In this document: positions 8,152-16,444 of the stretch, one piece after another
Numbering within the stretch: the first letter of the stretch is position 1
Layout of the letters: the number at the start of each line of letters is the position of its first letter
From: JANNAT01 sp031384605
GTDB taxonomy: Bacteria > Pseudomonadota > Alphaproteobacteria > Rhodobacterales > Rhodobacteraceae
Direction of reading: 5' to 3'
NCBI GenBank assembly: GCA_031384605.1
Contig: JANNAT010000149.1
Location: 1 to 64,000 of the forward strand
DNA: 64,000 nt
The notes under the pieces: model-generated
The model's database searches: none
Told to the model about the DNA's origin: nothing
The model's input: only the letters and a program-made list of their open reading frames with translations
Made by a program: the position numbers and the translations under genes

Positions 8152-9076
8152 CAAAGGCCCCCGCGCGTTTGGCAAGGGACAGATAAATCAGCATAATCAC
8201 GATGGGCACTACGGCGAAGGCGGCCGCCAGTGGGATGTTTCCGGCGGTGCCTTGCAGCTGATAGACCGCCATGCCGATAAAGCTGGCCGAAGTGCCGATG
8301 ATCTGCGGGATAATATAATCGCCCATCGTCAGCGAGAAGGTAAAGATTGACCCCGCGATTACGCCCGGCATGGCCAAGGGCAGGATCACGGTGCGAAAGG
8401 TTTGGCTGCGGGTGGCCCCCAGATCGGATGACGCCTCTAGCAGGGATGTCGGCACGCGTTCCAGGGATGCCTGCATCGGCAGGATCATGAAGGGCAGCCA
8501 GACGTAGACAAAGACCAGAAACGTGCCGATGAAACTGGTCGACAGGGAATTGCCGCCGATTCCGGGCAGGGCAAGGGCGGCGTTCAGGATTGGGCCGGCA
8601 CCGATACTTTCGGCGGCCCATGTCAGGATGCCTTCTTTGGCCAGGATCAGTTTCCACGCGTAAACCTTGACCAGATAGGACGACCAAAGCGGCAGCATGA
8701 TGCCAAGGTAGAACACCGCTTTCCAACGCCCCCGGGCATAACGGGCGGCATAATAGGCGATGGGGAAGGCGAGGATTGCACAGCCGATGGTAACGGCGGC
8801 GGACATCAGCAGGGTGCGGATGATGATGTCATAATTCGACGGGCGCAGCAGTTCGGCGTAGGTTTTCAGGGTGAATTCAGGCACCACCATGCCGGAAAAT
8901 TCGTCGATCGAGTAGAAGGATTGCAGCAAAAGGGCCGCGAGTGAGCCCAAATAGACCACGCCCAACCAAATCAGCGGCGGTGCGATCAACAGGATCAGCA
9001 ACACGTTGGGTCGTCGCCAAAACAGCGCTGTCAGCAGGTCTGCAATGCCTTTGGCGGGCAGGATCGCGGGGGTCAT
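8141..9076 (-). CDS. ydcU: ABC transporter permease, YdcU/PotB type
   Basis: A 311-residue membrane protein with about six transmembrane helices and the EAA motif (LEASSDLGATRSQTFRTVILP). A long N-terminal stretch before the first helix is followed by the LLLQSFYSIDEFSG periplasmic loop seen in PotB-like subunits. Together with the YdcV-like partner it forms the channel. Its ATG overlaps the stop of the ATPase gene by four bases (ATGA). Confidence 0.93.
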   Translation of the reverse strand: MTPAILPAKGIADLLTALFWRRPNVLLILLIAPPLIWLGVVYLGSLAALLLQSFYSIDEFSGMVVPEFTLKTYAELLRPSNYDIIIRTLLMSAAVTIGCAILAFPIAYYAARYARGRWKAVFYLGIMLPLWSSYLVKVYAWKLILAKEGILTWAAESIGAGPILNAALALPGIGGNSLSTSFIGTFLVFVYVWLPFMILPMQASLERVPTSLLEASSDLGATRSQTFRTVILPLAMPGVIAGSIFTFSLTMGDYIIPQIIGTSASFIGMAVYQLQGTAGNIPLAAAFAVVPIVIMLIYLSLAKRAGAFDAL

Positions 9077-10074
9077 TCGGCTGCATCCATGATGTGCAGG
9101 GCAGCGGCGTCAAACCCAAGGCCAACGGTGCTGCCTATGTCTGGTAGTGTTTGGCCAGCGGGAATAATCGCGGCAATTTCGGTGCCGTGGGTGGCGATTG
9201 TGATGCGGTTGCCAGACCCAAGATATCGGTGTGCCGTGATGGTGCCTTTCAAGGCTGCTTTGGCGTCAAATCGTATGGATTCAGGGCGCAGCGACGACCA
9301 TTTTTCCGGGCCACCCAAAGCGATGGTCAAGGCAGGCGACAGAACGTTAGATGATCCGACAAAATCGGCGACAAATCTTGTGCGGGGCTTGTTATAGATA
9401 TCCGCAGGCGTGCCGATCTGGGCGATTTTACCGTCATTGAACACGGCCAGACTGTCGGCCATTGACAGGGCTTCGTGTTGATCGTGGGTGACGAAAACAA
9501 AGGTGATGCCAAGGCGCTGTTGCAAGGATTTCAATTCGTCCTGCATCGCCTCGCGCAGTTTCAAATCCAGCGCGCCCAAGGGTTCATCCAACAGCAACAC
9601 GCGGGGCTCATTCACCAGCGCGCGGGCAAGGGCAACGCGTTGACGTTGGCCGCCTGACAACTGGCTGGGCTTGCGGCTGCCATAGGCATCCAGTTTCACC
9701 AGCGCCAGCATGTCATCGGCCTTCGCGTATCGTGCCGCACGCCCCATGCCTTTGACCATCAAGCCATAGGCCACGTTGTCGCGCACGTTCATGTGCGGAA
9801 AGAGGGCATAATCCTGAAACACCGTGTTCACGTTGCGCAGATGCGGCGGAATGCGCCCGACGCTTTCGCCGAAGATACAAATTTCACCTGCGGTGGGCGA
9901 TTCGAAGCCCGATATCAGCCGCAGGCAGGTGGTTTTGCCGGAACCTGATGGCCCCAGCATGGCAAAGAACGATCCTTCGGCGATGGTCAGATCAACACCG
10001 TCTACTGCGCGGATAGGGGCAGAGGCGGGGCCGAAATGGCGGGAGACGGCGCGGAATTCAACAGCAGGGGTCAT
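9073..10074 (-). CDS. ydcT: ABC transporter ATP-binding protein, YdcT/PotA type
   Basis: A 333-residue ATPase with Walker A GPSGSGKTT (residues 41-49), Q-loop VFQDYALFPHMNV, signature LSGGQRQRVALARAL, Walker B VLLLDEPLGALD and the switch His in VTHDQHEALSMAD. The C-terminal ~90 residues form a TOBE regulatory domain (SLRPESIRF). It powers the polyamine importer at the cytoplasmic face. It lies 98 bases downstream of ydcS, with a palindromic repeat in the gap that may reduce read-through from the highly expressed binding protein gene. Confidence 0.95.
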   Translation of the reverse strand: MTPAVEFRAVSRHFGPASAPIRAVDGVDLTIAEGSFFAMLGPSGSGKTTCLRLISGFESPTAGEICIFGESVGRIPPHLRNVNTVFQDYALFPHMNVRDNVAYGLMVKGMGRAARYAKADDMLALVKLDAYGSRKPSQLSGGQRQRVALARALVNEPRVLLLDEPLGALDLKLREAMQDELKSLQQRLGITFVFVTHDQHEALSMADSLAVFNDGKIAQIGTPADIYNKPRTRFVADFVGSSNVLSPALTIALGGPEKWSSLRPESIRFDAKAALKGTITAHRYLGSGNRITIATHGTEIAAIIPAGQTLPDIGSTVGLGFDAAALHIMDAAE

Positions 10075-10101
10075 AGGTGGGGTCCGGTCATGAAAGATCG
10101 A

Positions 10102-10123
10102 GGCCCCGGATCAGGTCCGGGGC
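10102..10123. repeat. Second copy of the GGATCAGGTCCGGG palindrome
   Basis: GGCCCCGGATCAGGTCCGGGGC is a near-perfect palindrome that differs from the 4976-4997 copy mainly by compensating changes in the outer arms (GGCCCC/GGGGC against GGTCCC/GGGAC). It lies between ydcS and ydcT. Compensating arm changes suggest the stem is what matters. Confidence 0.7.
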
Positions 10124-10172
10124 GTCGTTCGTGCGGCAGGATGGGCAATACTGCCCATCGTTAGGGCAAGAG

Positions 10173-11324
10173 TTAACGCCCGCCGATCACGCCGATGTAA
10201 TCAGACACCCAGCGGTAATACGGCACGCATTCCCCTTGGGCGCATTTGGAAACCGGAGTGGTCCAGAACTTGATTTTTTCAAAGTCATCCAAACCATTGG
10301 CGGTGCAGCCTTCGGCAGTTTGCATACCGCGTTTATCCGTGCAGGCGGCCGGAACGGCAGGGTTTGCGCCAAACCAAACCGACAAGTCAGATTGCAGGTT
10401 CGAGGCAAGCGAATGCTCCATCCATTTATAGGCGCAATTGGGGTTCGCCGCATCAACCGCCATCATCGTCGTATCAGCCCAACCGGTGGCGCCTTCGGCA
10501 GGTATGGTCGACGCAATCGGCTGACCATCGGCTTTCAGCAGGTTCACCTGGAACGGCCATGAACCCGACGCCACAACGCCTTCGTTCTTGAAATCATCCA
10601 TCTGAATGAACGCATCATGCCAATAGCGCGAGGTCAGGGTGCGCTGCACGCGCAACAGGTCCAAAGCGGCCTTATACTGTACTTCGTTCAGCTCATAGGG
10701 CGAGGTGATGCCCAGTTCGGGCTTGGTTGCCATCAGATATTGCGCCGCATCCGCCACATGGATCGGGCCATCATAGGCCTGCACGCGGCCTTTGTTCGAC
10801 TTGCCATCGGGCAGCATCATTTCTTCAAACACAACGTTCCAAGATGTTGGCGGCGTTGGGAAAACGGTGGTGTTATACATCAAAACGTTGGGCCCCCACA
10901 TATAGGGGGTGCCGTAATGGACGCCATCAACGGTATGCCAGCCTGCGTTTTTCAGGCGGTCATCGACGGTTGACCAAGACGGGATCAGATCAATGTTGAC
11001 GGGCTGCACGCGCTTGCCCGCAATCAGGCGCAACGACGCATCGCCAGAGGCTGTGACCAGATCAAAACCGCCTTCGTTCATAAGGGCAACCATTTCATCC
11101 GAGGTGCCAGCGGTTTTGACGTTTACTTTGCAGCCTGACTCGGCCTCAAATTTCGTAACCCAATCAAACGCCTTGTCAGTCTCCCCGCGCTCAATATAGC
11201 CCGCCCATGCAACGATATTTACCTGGCCTTCGGATGCGCCGACTTCGGTAATCTGCGCCAGTGTTGGACCCGCACCAATCAGAACAGCCATCGCCGTGGT
11301 GCCTAAAAGTTTAAGTGTTTTCAT
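10173..11324 (-). CDS. ydcS: Periplasmic polyamine-binding protein, YdcS/PotD type
   Basis: A 383-residue solute-binding protein with a signal peptide (MKTLKLLGTTAMAVLIGAGPTLA). It has EGQVNIVAWAGYIERGE near the mature N-terminus, a FDLVTASGDASLRLIA segment, and GTPYMWGPNVLMYN, all characteristic of the YdcS/PotD group that binds putrescine or spermidine. It starts at ATG 11324 with GGGAG nine bases upstream; the ATG 60 bases earlier lacks support. It is the first gene of the operon. E. coli YdcS has also been reported to act in polyhydroxybutyrate synthesis, which cannot be judged here. Confidence 0.92.
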   Translation of the reverse strand: MKTLKLLGTTAMAVLIGAGPTLAQITEVGASEGQVNIVAWAGYIERGETDKAFDWVTKFEAESGCKVNVKTAGTSDEMVALMNEGGFDLVTASGDASLRLIAGKRVQPVNIDLIPSWSTVDDRLKNAGWHTVDGVHYGTPYMWGPNVLMYNTTVFPTPPTSWNVVFEEMMLPDGKSNKGRVQAYDGPIHVADAAQYLMATKPELGITSPYELNEVQYKAALDLLRVQRTLTSRYWHDAFIQMDDFKNEGVVASGSWPFQVNLLKADGQPIASTIPAEGATGWADTTMMAVDAANPNCAYKWMEHSLASNLQSDLSVWFGANPAVPAACTDKRGMQTAEGCTANGLDDFEKIKFWTTPVSKCAQGECVPYYRWVSDYIGVIGGR

Positions 11325-11440
11325 TCGTGAAACTCCCATTGGGTTGCCCGCCTGCAATCGGCGGTCAGCCGGATTCCCGGTCATTTTGCAAGGTTAGGCA
11401 GATGCAGCGAAATCGCAATATCAAAACGCAGAAAGGATGT

Positions 11441-11455
11441 ATCGGTTTTTCCGAT
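11441..11455 (-). promoter_or_regulatory. Candidate operator upstream of ydcS
   Basis: ATCGG-TTTTT-CCGAT is a perfect 5-5-5 palindrome about 117 bases upstream of the ydcS start codon. Its form (inverted arms with an A/T centre) fits a LysR-type operator. Which regulator binds it is unknown; the LysR gene at 12915 is one candidate. Confidence 0.4.
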
Positions 11456-11468
11456 GGGATCAGGGCCG

Positions 11469-11494
11469 AAGTGCAATTCTCGGAAATTGTACTT
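11469..11494. promoter_or_regulatory. Imperfect 10-bp palindrome between ydcS and merR
   Basis: Two 10-base arms, AAGTGCAATT and AATTGTACTT, flank a 6-base centre with one mismatch. The site is placed between the divergent ydcS and MerR genes, partly abutting the MerR-type promoter, so it could control either. It may be a GntR- or TetR-like operator. Confidence 0.42.
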
Positions 11495-11523
11495 GACCTA
11501 GAGCTGCTCTAGCTTGTTACGCC
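11493..11523 (+). promoter_or_regulatory. MerR-type promoter with perfect dyad
   Basis: TTGACC (11493-11498) is followed by CTAGAGC-T-GCTCTAG (11498-11512), a perfect 7-1-7 dyad that sits in the position between -35 and -10 where MerR-family proteins bind. The -10 element would fall near 11518-11523 with a 19-base spacer but is poor. Long spacers and weak -10 elements are usual for MerR-activated promoters. It would drive merR and the aldo/keto reductase. Confidence 0.6.
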
Positions 11524-11544
11524 AGCTTACCGAAAGGAATCGCC

Positions 11545-11922
11545 ATGAACATTACACAGGCTGCGGGCCTATGTGGGTTGTCGGTAGACACGATCCGCTA
11601 TTACGAAAAAGCCGGCATGCTGCCGATAATAGCGCGCGACACGCGGGGCTGGCGTCGGTTTGACGCGGCGGCCGTCGAATGGCTGCGAAACCTGGAACGA
11701 CTGCGGGCAACGGGCATGCCGATGGCCGATATGCGGCGGTTCGCGGTGCTGGTGCATACAACGGATGCCGCCCAACCGGGGGTGGCAACGGAACGGCTGG
11801 CAATCTTGCGCAATCATGCCGACAGGTTGACGGCGCGCCTGCGCGAGGTTGAGGCGTGTCAGGCATTTCTGGATCATAAAATAAATGTTTACAGCAACTT
11901 GAACGGGGGCATGACATGCTGA
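11545..11922 (+). CDS. MerR-family transcriptional regulator
   Basis: A 125-residue regulator with an N-terminal winged-helix DNA-binding domain (ITQAAGLCGLSVDTIRYYEKAGMLP, then GWRRFDAAAVEWL) and a C-terminal dimerisation coiled coil (ERLAILRNHADRLTARLREVEACQAFLDHKI). It lacks a Cys-rich metal-binding tail, so it probably senses a small molecule or redox signal rather than a metal. It starts with ATG behind GAAAGGAATCGCC. It overlaps the aldo/keto reductase by 7 bases, and the dyad at 11498 is its likely target. Confidence 0.92.
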   Translation: MNITQAAGLCGLSVDTIRYYEKAGMLPIIARDTRGWRRFDAAAVEWLRNLERLRATGMPMADMRRFAVLVHTTDAAQPGVATERLAILRNHADRLTARLREVEACQAFLDHKINVYSNLNGGMTC

Positions 11923-12914
11923 CGCGACGCATTTGGGACGGGCGCGAAATACCAGCGCTGGGGCTGGGCTGTTGGGCGATTGGCGGTCCCTGGACGGCGG
12001 GCGGGGCAGCGGCGGGTTGGGGCGAAGTGGATGATGCGCAATCTGTGCGGGCGATTCACGCGGCAGTTGCGGCTGGTGTGCGATTTTTTGACACAGCGCA
12101 AACCTATGGCGCAGGGCATTCTGAGCGGGTGTTGGGACAGGCTTTGAAGACGCACCCGAATGTGATGGTGGCAACCAAGGTCGGCTATGCGATTGATCCT
12201 GAAAAACGGGAATTGACCGGGCCGGATGCCAGCGCGTTGGCCATTCGCGCGTCGATTGATGCCTCGCTGCAAAGGTTGCAGCGCAACCGGATTGATCTGG
12301 TGTTGCTGCATCTGAATGCGCTGCCGATCCCTGTGGCGGAAGCCGTATTTGACGCACTTGATGATTTGCGCGCCGAAGGCAAGATCGCGGCCTATGGCTG
12401 GAGCACGGATTTCCCGGACCGGGCGGCGGCATTTGCCGCGCGGCCGGGGATGGTGGCAATAGAACATGCGATGAATGTGTTTTTTCGTGCCGACGCCTTG
12501 GTGCCAGTAATCGAAGCGCAGGGATTGGTGTCGATCAACCGATCCCCCTTGGCGATGGGCGTGCTGGGCGGTAAAATCGGGCAGCATACGCGTTTTGCGC
12601 CGCAGGATCTGCGCAGCAGGACGGTGGATTGGATGGCCTATTTCAAGGACGGAGCCATCGCGCCAGAGTTTGCCGTCCGGCTGGCGGCTGTGCGGGAACT
12701 TTTGCAATCGGGTGGGCGCAGTTTGGCGCAAGGAGCGATTGGCTGGCTTTGGGCGCGGTCCGACCGGACATTGCCGATACCGGGGTTCCGGACGGTCGAG
12801 CAGGTTGATGATCTGGTTGGGGCGATGGAAAAAGGCGCGCTTCCGGCCTTGGTTATGCAAGAAATCGAGGCGGTGATAGCACGCGAACCTGAAGGCCCGC
12901 CGCGGGAGCGGTGA
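11916..12914 (+). CDS. Aldo/keto reductase
   Basis: A 332-residue NADPH-dependent oxidoreductase with the family motif FFDTAQTYGAGHSERVLG. The catalytic tetrad can be placed at Asp59, Tyr64, Lys88 (VATKVG) and His132 (LVLLHLNAL). The C-terminal cofactor-binding part has LPIPGFRTVEQV. Its substrate is unknown. Sharing a MerR regulator suggests it is induced by an aldehyde or electrophile and detoxifies it. It overlaps merR and ends just before the convergent LysR gene. Confidence 0.92.
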   Translation: MLTRRIWDGREIPALGLGCWAIGGPWTAGGAAAGWGEVDDAQSVRAIHAAVAAGVRFFDTAQTYGAGHSERVLGQALKTHPNVMVATKVGYAIDPEKRELTGPDASALAIRASIDASLQRLQRNRIDLVLLHLNALPIPVAEAVFDALDDLRAEGKIAAYGWSTDFPDRAAAFAARPGMVAIEHAMNVFFRADALVPVIEAQGLVSINRSPLAMGVLGGKIGQHTRFAPQDLRSRTVDWMAYFKDGAIAPEFAVRLAAVRELLQSGGRSLAQGAIGWLWARSDRTLPIPGFRTVEQVDDLVGAMEKGALPALVMQEIEAVIAREPEGPPRER

Positions 12915-13817
12915 TCACCGTGTTGGAATAGCACTTTGCGCGGAGCGGATGAAATTAAGCGCGGGCGTGGCAAGAGGTGCGCCCCGTCGCCAGGCCAGAC
13001 CGACTTGCACAGACGGCAAATCACCCGAGATATCGCGGATGCCGATACGGTCGCCTTCAAGGCTCCATGGTCGATAAACAAGGCTGGGCAAGATCGCCAA
13101 CCCGGCACCTGTGGCCACCAAACTGCGCACCGCTTCGACTGATCTGGTGCGAAAGGCGATCTGGGGTTTGACGGCCAAAGCGGCCATCAGGCGGCGGGTG
13201 GATTCCTCGATCTCATCTACCATCAATTGGATCAGCGGCTGACCTGCCAGATCGTCTAACGCGATGGTTTCTTGGTCGGTCAGCGGATGACCAAGCGGCA
13301 GCCAAAGCCGGTAGGGCGACACCAGCAAGGTTTCAACATGCAGCGCCATGCGGTCTTTGACCGACGAAGTCAGCAGCACCGCCACGTCCAATTCGCCGCC
13401 GATCAGCAGATGTTGCAGATAGTCGCCGTTGTCTTCGATCACGTTCAGTTCCACCTGCGGATAGGCGCGCCGATAGCGTTGCAAAATGTCTGACAGCACA
13501 TAGCCCGCCACCAGTGACGTCACCCCCAACGACAGTTTGCCCGGAATTGGCCCCGCCTCTTCCTGAAACGAGGTGCGGGCGATGGCCACGTCGGCCAATA
13601 TCTGGCGGGCATGGCGCAGGAACGCCGAGCCTTTTTGCGTGATATCCAATCCCCGCGCCTGACGGTCGAAAAGGGTGATGCCAAGATCATCTTCCAGCGC
13701 GCGGATGGCCTCGGTTACCGACGACTGCGAGATTGAAAGGTTGCGTGCTGCCCCTGAAACCGAACCCGCTTCGGCGGCGGCGGTGAAGAATTGCAGCTGG
13801 CGCAGAGTGAAAGCCAT
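12915..13817 (-). CDS. LysR-family transcriptional regulator
   Basis: A 300-residue regulator with the N-terminal winged helix (LRQLQFFTAAAEAGSVSGAA, then SQSSVTEAIRALEDDLGITLFDR) and a C-terminal periplasmic-binding-like effector domain (about residues 90-295). The overall form and the RxLFDRQARG-like turn resemble regulators that control nearby catabolic or transport genes. Here the neighbours are the aldo/keto reductase (convergent) and a GAF-domain gene upstream on the same strand. A palindrome at 13863-13880 is placed for autoregulation. Confidence 0.93.
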   Translation of the reverse strand: MAFTLRQLQFFTAAAEAGSVSGAARNLSISQSSVTEAIRALEDDLGITLFDRQARGLDITQKGSAFLRHARQILADVAIARTSFQEEAGPIPGKLSLGVTSLVAGYVLSDILQRYRRAYPQVELNVIEDNGDYLQHLLIGGELDVAVLLTSSVKDRMALHVETLLVSPYRLWLPLGHPLTDQETIALDDLAGQPLIQLMVDEIEESTRRLMAALAVKPQIAFRTRSVEAVRSLVATGAGLAILPSLVYRPWSLEGDRIGIRDISGDLPSVQVGLAWRRGAPLATPALNFIRSAQSAIPTR

Positions 13818-13862
13818 TTAATCTCGCGTGATGTCCAAAGCCGGGGGCCAGCCCCCAAGTGA

Positions 13863-13880
13863 CAAATGTGACAACATTTG
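13863..13880 (-). promoter_or_regulatory. Candidate operator upstream of the LysR gene
   Basis: CAAATGT-GACA-ACATTTG is a perfect 7-bp inverted repeat about 46-63 bases upstream of the LysR start codon, a usual place for LysR autoregulation. It also lies downstream of the GAF gene and might instead form a short stem-loop in that transcript. Confidence 0.4.
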
Positions 13881-13919
13881 CCACCTGACCCCCGAGGTAT
13901 TTTGCCCAAGATGAAAGAA

Positions 13920-14354
13920 TTAAAGACCGTGTATTTCCGCGATCAGCGCGTCGCGTGATTTGGTGACAAGGGTTTGATAACTGGCTTGATGGGTTTGGGT
14001 AAAGTGGCCAGCGTCGGCCAACAGATTTACAGTGCCGACAACTTGGCTCAGGTCGCCGATGACCGGAATGTTCATGCAAGACCCAAGGCCAAGCGAAGTG
14101 ATCAGCGCATGATCAACGAAATACCTGACAAATTCAGCCGGCGTATTGGCGACAAAACTGTGCCTGCCTTCGATGACATGGTCATACCAGCCATCGCGCG
14201 TGATGGGTTTGGTGCCCGAGGTTGGGTATTCGACGGGATGCGAGGTATAGGCGCGGCGGGCAAGATCGGCGGCGACGTCCAGCAAGGTAACGGTAAATAG
14301 CAGCGTGCCAAGGCTGCGGCAATCGGCGTGCAAAGTGGTAAAGATGCTGGACAT
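13920..14354 (-). CDS. GAF-like domain protein
   Basis: A 144-residue soluble protein that appears to be a single GAF-type sensory domain: FTVTLLDVAADLARRAYTSHP at the start, FVANTPAEFVRYFVDHALITSLGLGSCMNIPVI in the middle, and VVGTVNLLADAGHFTQTHQAS near the end. Similar small GAF proteins in this lineage are annotated only by domain. ATG 14354 is preceded by AGGAACGG. Its ligand and partner are unknown. It precedes the LysR gene on the same strand with a 102-base gap. Confidence 0.72.
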   Translation of the reverse strand: MSSIFTTLHADCRSLGTLLFTVTLLDVAADLARRAYTSHPVEYPTSGTKPITRDGWYDHVIEGRHSFVANTPAEFVRYFVDHALITSLGLGSCMNIPVIGDLSQVVGTVNLLADAGHFTQTHQASYQTLVTKSRDALIAEIHGL

Positions 14355-14476
14355 GAAAATTCCGTTCCTGCTCAATTCGCGCTGTTTGACAAGATGGCCG
14401 CACGGGCAAGACAGCGCAAGAGGCGGCAGCCTATTTCAGGTCGCAGCGATGCGGTTGATTGCGATTGCAAGGGTGG

Positions 14477-14815
14477 TCATCGATCCCAGGTTGCTGCCGC
14501 AAAATTGGTTAAGCCTGCTTCCGGTGATGGTGTAACCGGGCCTTGCCCTTGCCAAAAGAACAACCGCACATGCACGGGGGCGGCGGGTGCGGTGGTTTCT
14601 GCCAGGGCCTGCCAGTGCAGATGAAAGCCTTCCATCAACAGGCCCTCGGCATAAAAGGCAATTTCTTCGGCGTCCAGCATCTCGGTCGTGTCGTCTTGCG
14701 CATCCCAGTCCGCCCCATTGGCCCAGATCACCTCGGCTTCGATGTCGGGATGTTTGGCGGCAAGTTTGGCAAGCGGGGCAAGGAAAGATTGAATCGGCGT
14801 CAGAGTTTTGGGCAT
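14477..14815 (-). CDS. Small hypothetical protein
   Basis: A 112-residue soluble protein opening MPKTLTPIQSFLAPLAKLAAK, rich in Ala, Trp and acidic residues (EVIWANGADWDAQDDTTEMLDAEEI) and ending with LTNFAAATWDR. I do not recognise a family. It follows the GST gene by 8 bases and is probably co-transcribed with gst and holA. The longer in-frame extension upstream overlaps the GST gene and looks like shadow sequence, so ATG 14815 was chosen. Confidence 0.65.
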   Translation of the reverse strand: MPKTLTPIQSFLAPLAKLAAKHPDIEAEVIWANGADWDAQDDTTEMLDAEEIAFYAEGLLMEGFHLHWQALAETTAPAAPVHVRLFFWQGQGPVTPSPEAGLTNFAAATWDR

Positions 14816-14823
14816 AGGCGCAG

Positions 14824-15411
14824 CTACCGGGCCATCGCGCGTTGATAGGCGGGACGGGCCTGCATTTGCGCGAGATAACCTGCCAAACGGGACGATACCG
14901 GCGGGAATTTCGCCATAATTCCCCACATCAGGCAATGGGTTAGAAGAAGATCAGGAACCGTCATCGCATCACCCATCAAAAAGGGATTGTTGCCCAAATG
15001 GGTCAGCAACACCTGTTCGCTGCGGGAAAACTCCCAATGCAAGGTAGGTTTGATTGCGGGCAGGCGGCGGTCTTCGGGCAGGATAAAGCTGTGGCGGGAC
15101 GCCGTCCACAGCAAGGCTTCAAATTCATCCAGCAGGAAATGGGTGTAACTATCCTGACGGGCACGGGCAAGCGTTCCGGCGAGGTTCGTAAACTGGCCGT
15201 GCTTGTCGGCAAGGTAGGTCATGATCGCAACAGAATCGGTCAGAACTGTTCCATCGACGATCAATGCCGGCACTTTGCCAGTGGGATTATGGGCCAGCGC
15301 CTCGGGGCTGCGCGGGGCGGCGGCGATATGATCATAGGGTTGCCCCAATTCCTCAAGCAACCAGATCACCCGAAATGCACGGGTTTTGACAGTGCCAACA
15401 GCAGTATACAT
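14824..15411 (-). CDS. Glutathione S-transferase family protein
   Basis: A 195-residue protein with the thioredoxin-like N-terminal domain (TRAFRVIWLLEELGQPYDHI, NPTGKVPALIVDG, LTDSVAIMTYLADKHG with the glutathione-binding Asp/Ser) and an all-helical C-terminal domain (MGDAMTVPDLLLTHCLMWG, with the N-capping Asp). It probably conjugates or reduces a small electrophile with glutathione in the cytoplasm. It starts 3 bases after the holA stop, so it belongs to the leuS-lptE-holA transcript. Confidence 0.9.
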   Translation of the reverse strand: MYTAVGTVKTRAFRVIWLLEELGQPYDHIAAAPRSPEALAHNPTGKVPALIVDGTVLTDSVAIMTYLADKHGQFTNLAGTLARARQDSYTHFLLDEFEALLWTASRHSFILPEDRRLPAIKPTLHWEFSRSEQVLLTHLGNNPFLMGDAMTVPDLLLTHCLMWGIMAKFPPVSSRLAGYLAQMQARPAYQRAMAR

Positions 15412-15414
15412 GGG

Positions 15415-16428
15415 CTACCTTTTCATCATGGCCAGACGGATCAGGGCGCGTTCCATCACGGCCATTGTCGGCGCGCGCGAGGTAGAGCGCAAGGTCAGGT
15501 CGGTTTCCACCAGCAAAGCCAGGGCATCTTCCAGTTTGCGCATGCCCCAGTTTGACGCTTGCCGTTGCATCGCATCGCGGCGGGGCCCGAAAACGCGGGC
15601 TTTCATCATGCCGTTTGACACGCCGCCCGGATCGCAGGCGGCAACATGCAGGGCGCGAAAATGCCGCAATGCGCCGATGCAGATGGTGACAGGGGCCACG
15701 CCCTGACCTTCCAATCGGCGCATCAAGGGGCCGATGGCGGTATGTCGTTGATCGGCTGTGGCGGCCAGCAGATCATCCACCTCGGCCTCAATCGTGGCGG
15801 GGGCAAGGCTTGCTATTTCGGTGGGGGTCAGGGGGGTGGGATCGCCATGTTTGTAAAGCGCTATCTTTTCCAACATCTGGCGGAAATCGCCGGGGTCAAG
15901 ATCGCGGGCCAGGGTGTTCAGATCGGCCATAGCGGCGGGGGCGATTTGGGTCAGTCCAGCGCGGGTCAAAGCGGATTCGATTTCCTCGCGGGTCGGAGGG
16001 TTGTCGTAAAGGCCGATGCAGGTGGCATTCAGGTGCCGCTCGAACAGGGTTTTCAGGGTGGATTTGGCGGTCAGGTTGCCAGCGGTGACGATGATCTGGG
16101 CATCGCCTTTGCGCCAGTCTTTTAATGCCGCCTCTAGAGTGCCGGTCAGCCCATCGGTGGCGTCTTCGACAAAGGCCACACGGGGGCCGGGGAAAAACCC
16201 TGCCGCACGGGTGGCATCGTTCAGCAGCGCCGGGTCTTTGCGAAGATCGGCGGCCTGGATGCGGGTCAGGCGCATTTCGGATTCGCCCGTTGCACCGATC
16301 ATCGCCAATATCGCCTCTTGGCGTTTCAGCGCCACGCGCATCGGGTCGGCACCGAATATCAGCAACCCCGCGCGGCCGGGGTCGGGTTTGGCCAGATATC
16401 GGTTGGCATCGGCGCCGGTTAGTTTCAT
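15415..16428 (-). CDS. holA: DNA polymerase III subunit delta
   Basis: A 337-residue protein matching HolA, the clamp-loader subunit that opens the sliding clamp. It begins MKLTGADANRYLAKPDPGRAGLLIFGADPMRVALKR, with the FGADxxRV motif replacing a P-loop, then VAFVEDATDG and AQIIVTAGNLTAKSTLKTLFE. The C-terminal collar domain is FRALHVAACD to the end. Its place directly after lptE and leuS is the standard alphaproteobacterial order. The gap to lptE is 16 bases. Confidence 0.93.
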   Translation of the reverse strand: MKLTGADANRYLAKPDPGRAGLLIFGADPMRVALKRQEAILAMIGATGESEMRLTRIQAADLRKDPALLNDATRAAGFFPGPRVAFVEDATDGLTGTLEAALKDWRKGDAQIIVTAGNLTAKSTLKTLFERHLNATCIGLYDNPPTREEIESALTRAGLTQIAPAAMADLNTLARDLDPGDFRQMLEKIALYKHGDPTPLTPTEIASLAPATIEAEVDDLLAATADQRHTAIGPLMRRLEGQGVAPVTICIGALRHFRALHVAACDPGGVSNGMMKARVFGPRRDAMQRQASNWGMRKLEDALALLVETDLTLRSTSRAPTMAVMERALIRLAMMKR

Positions 16429-16444
16429 CGATGGTGCCGTGCAG

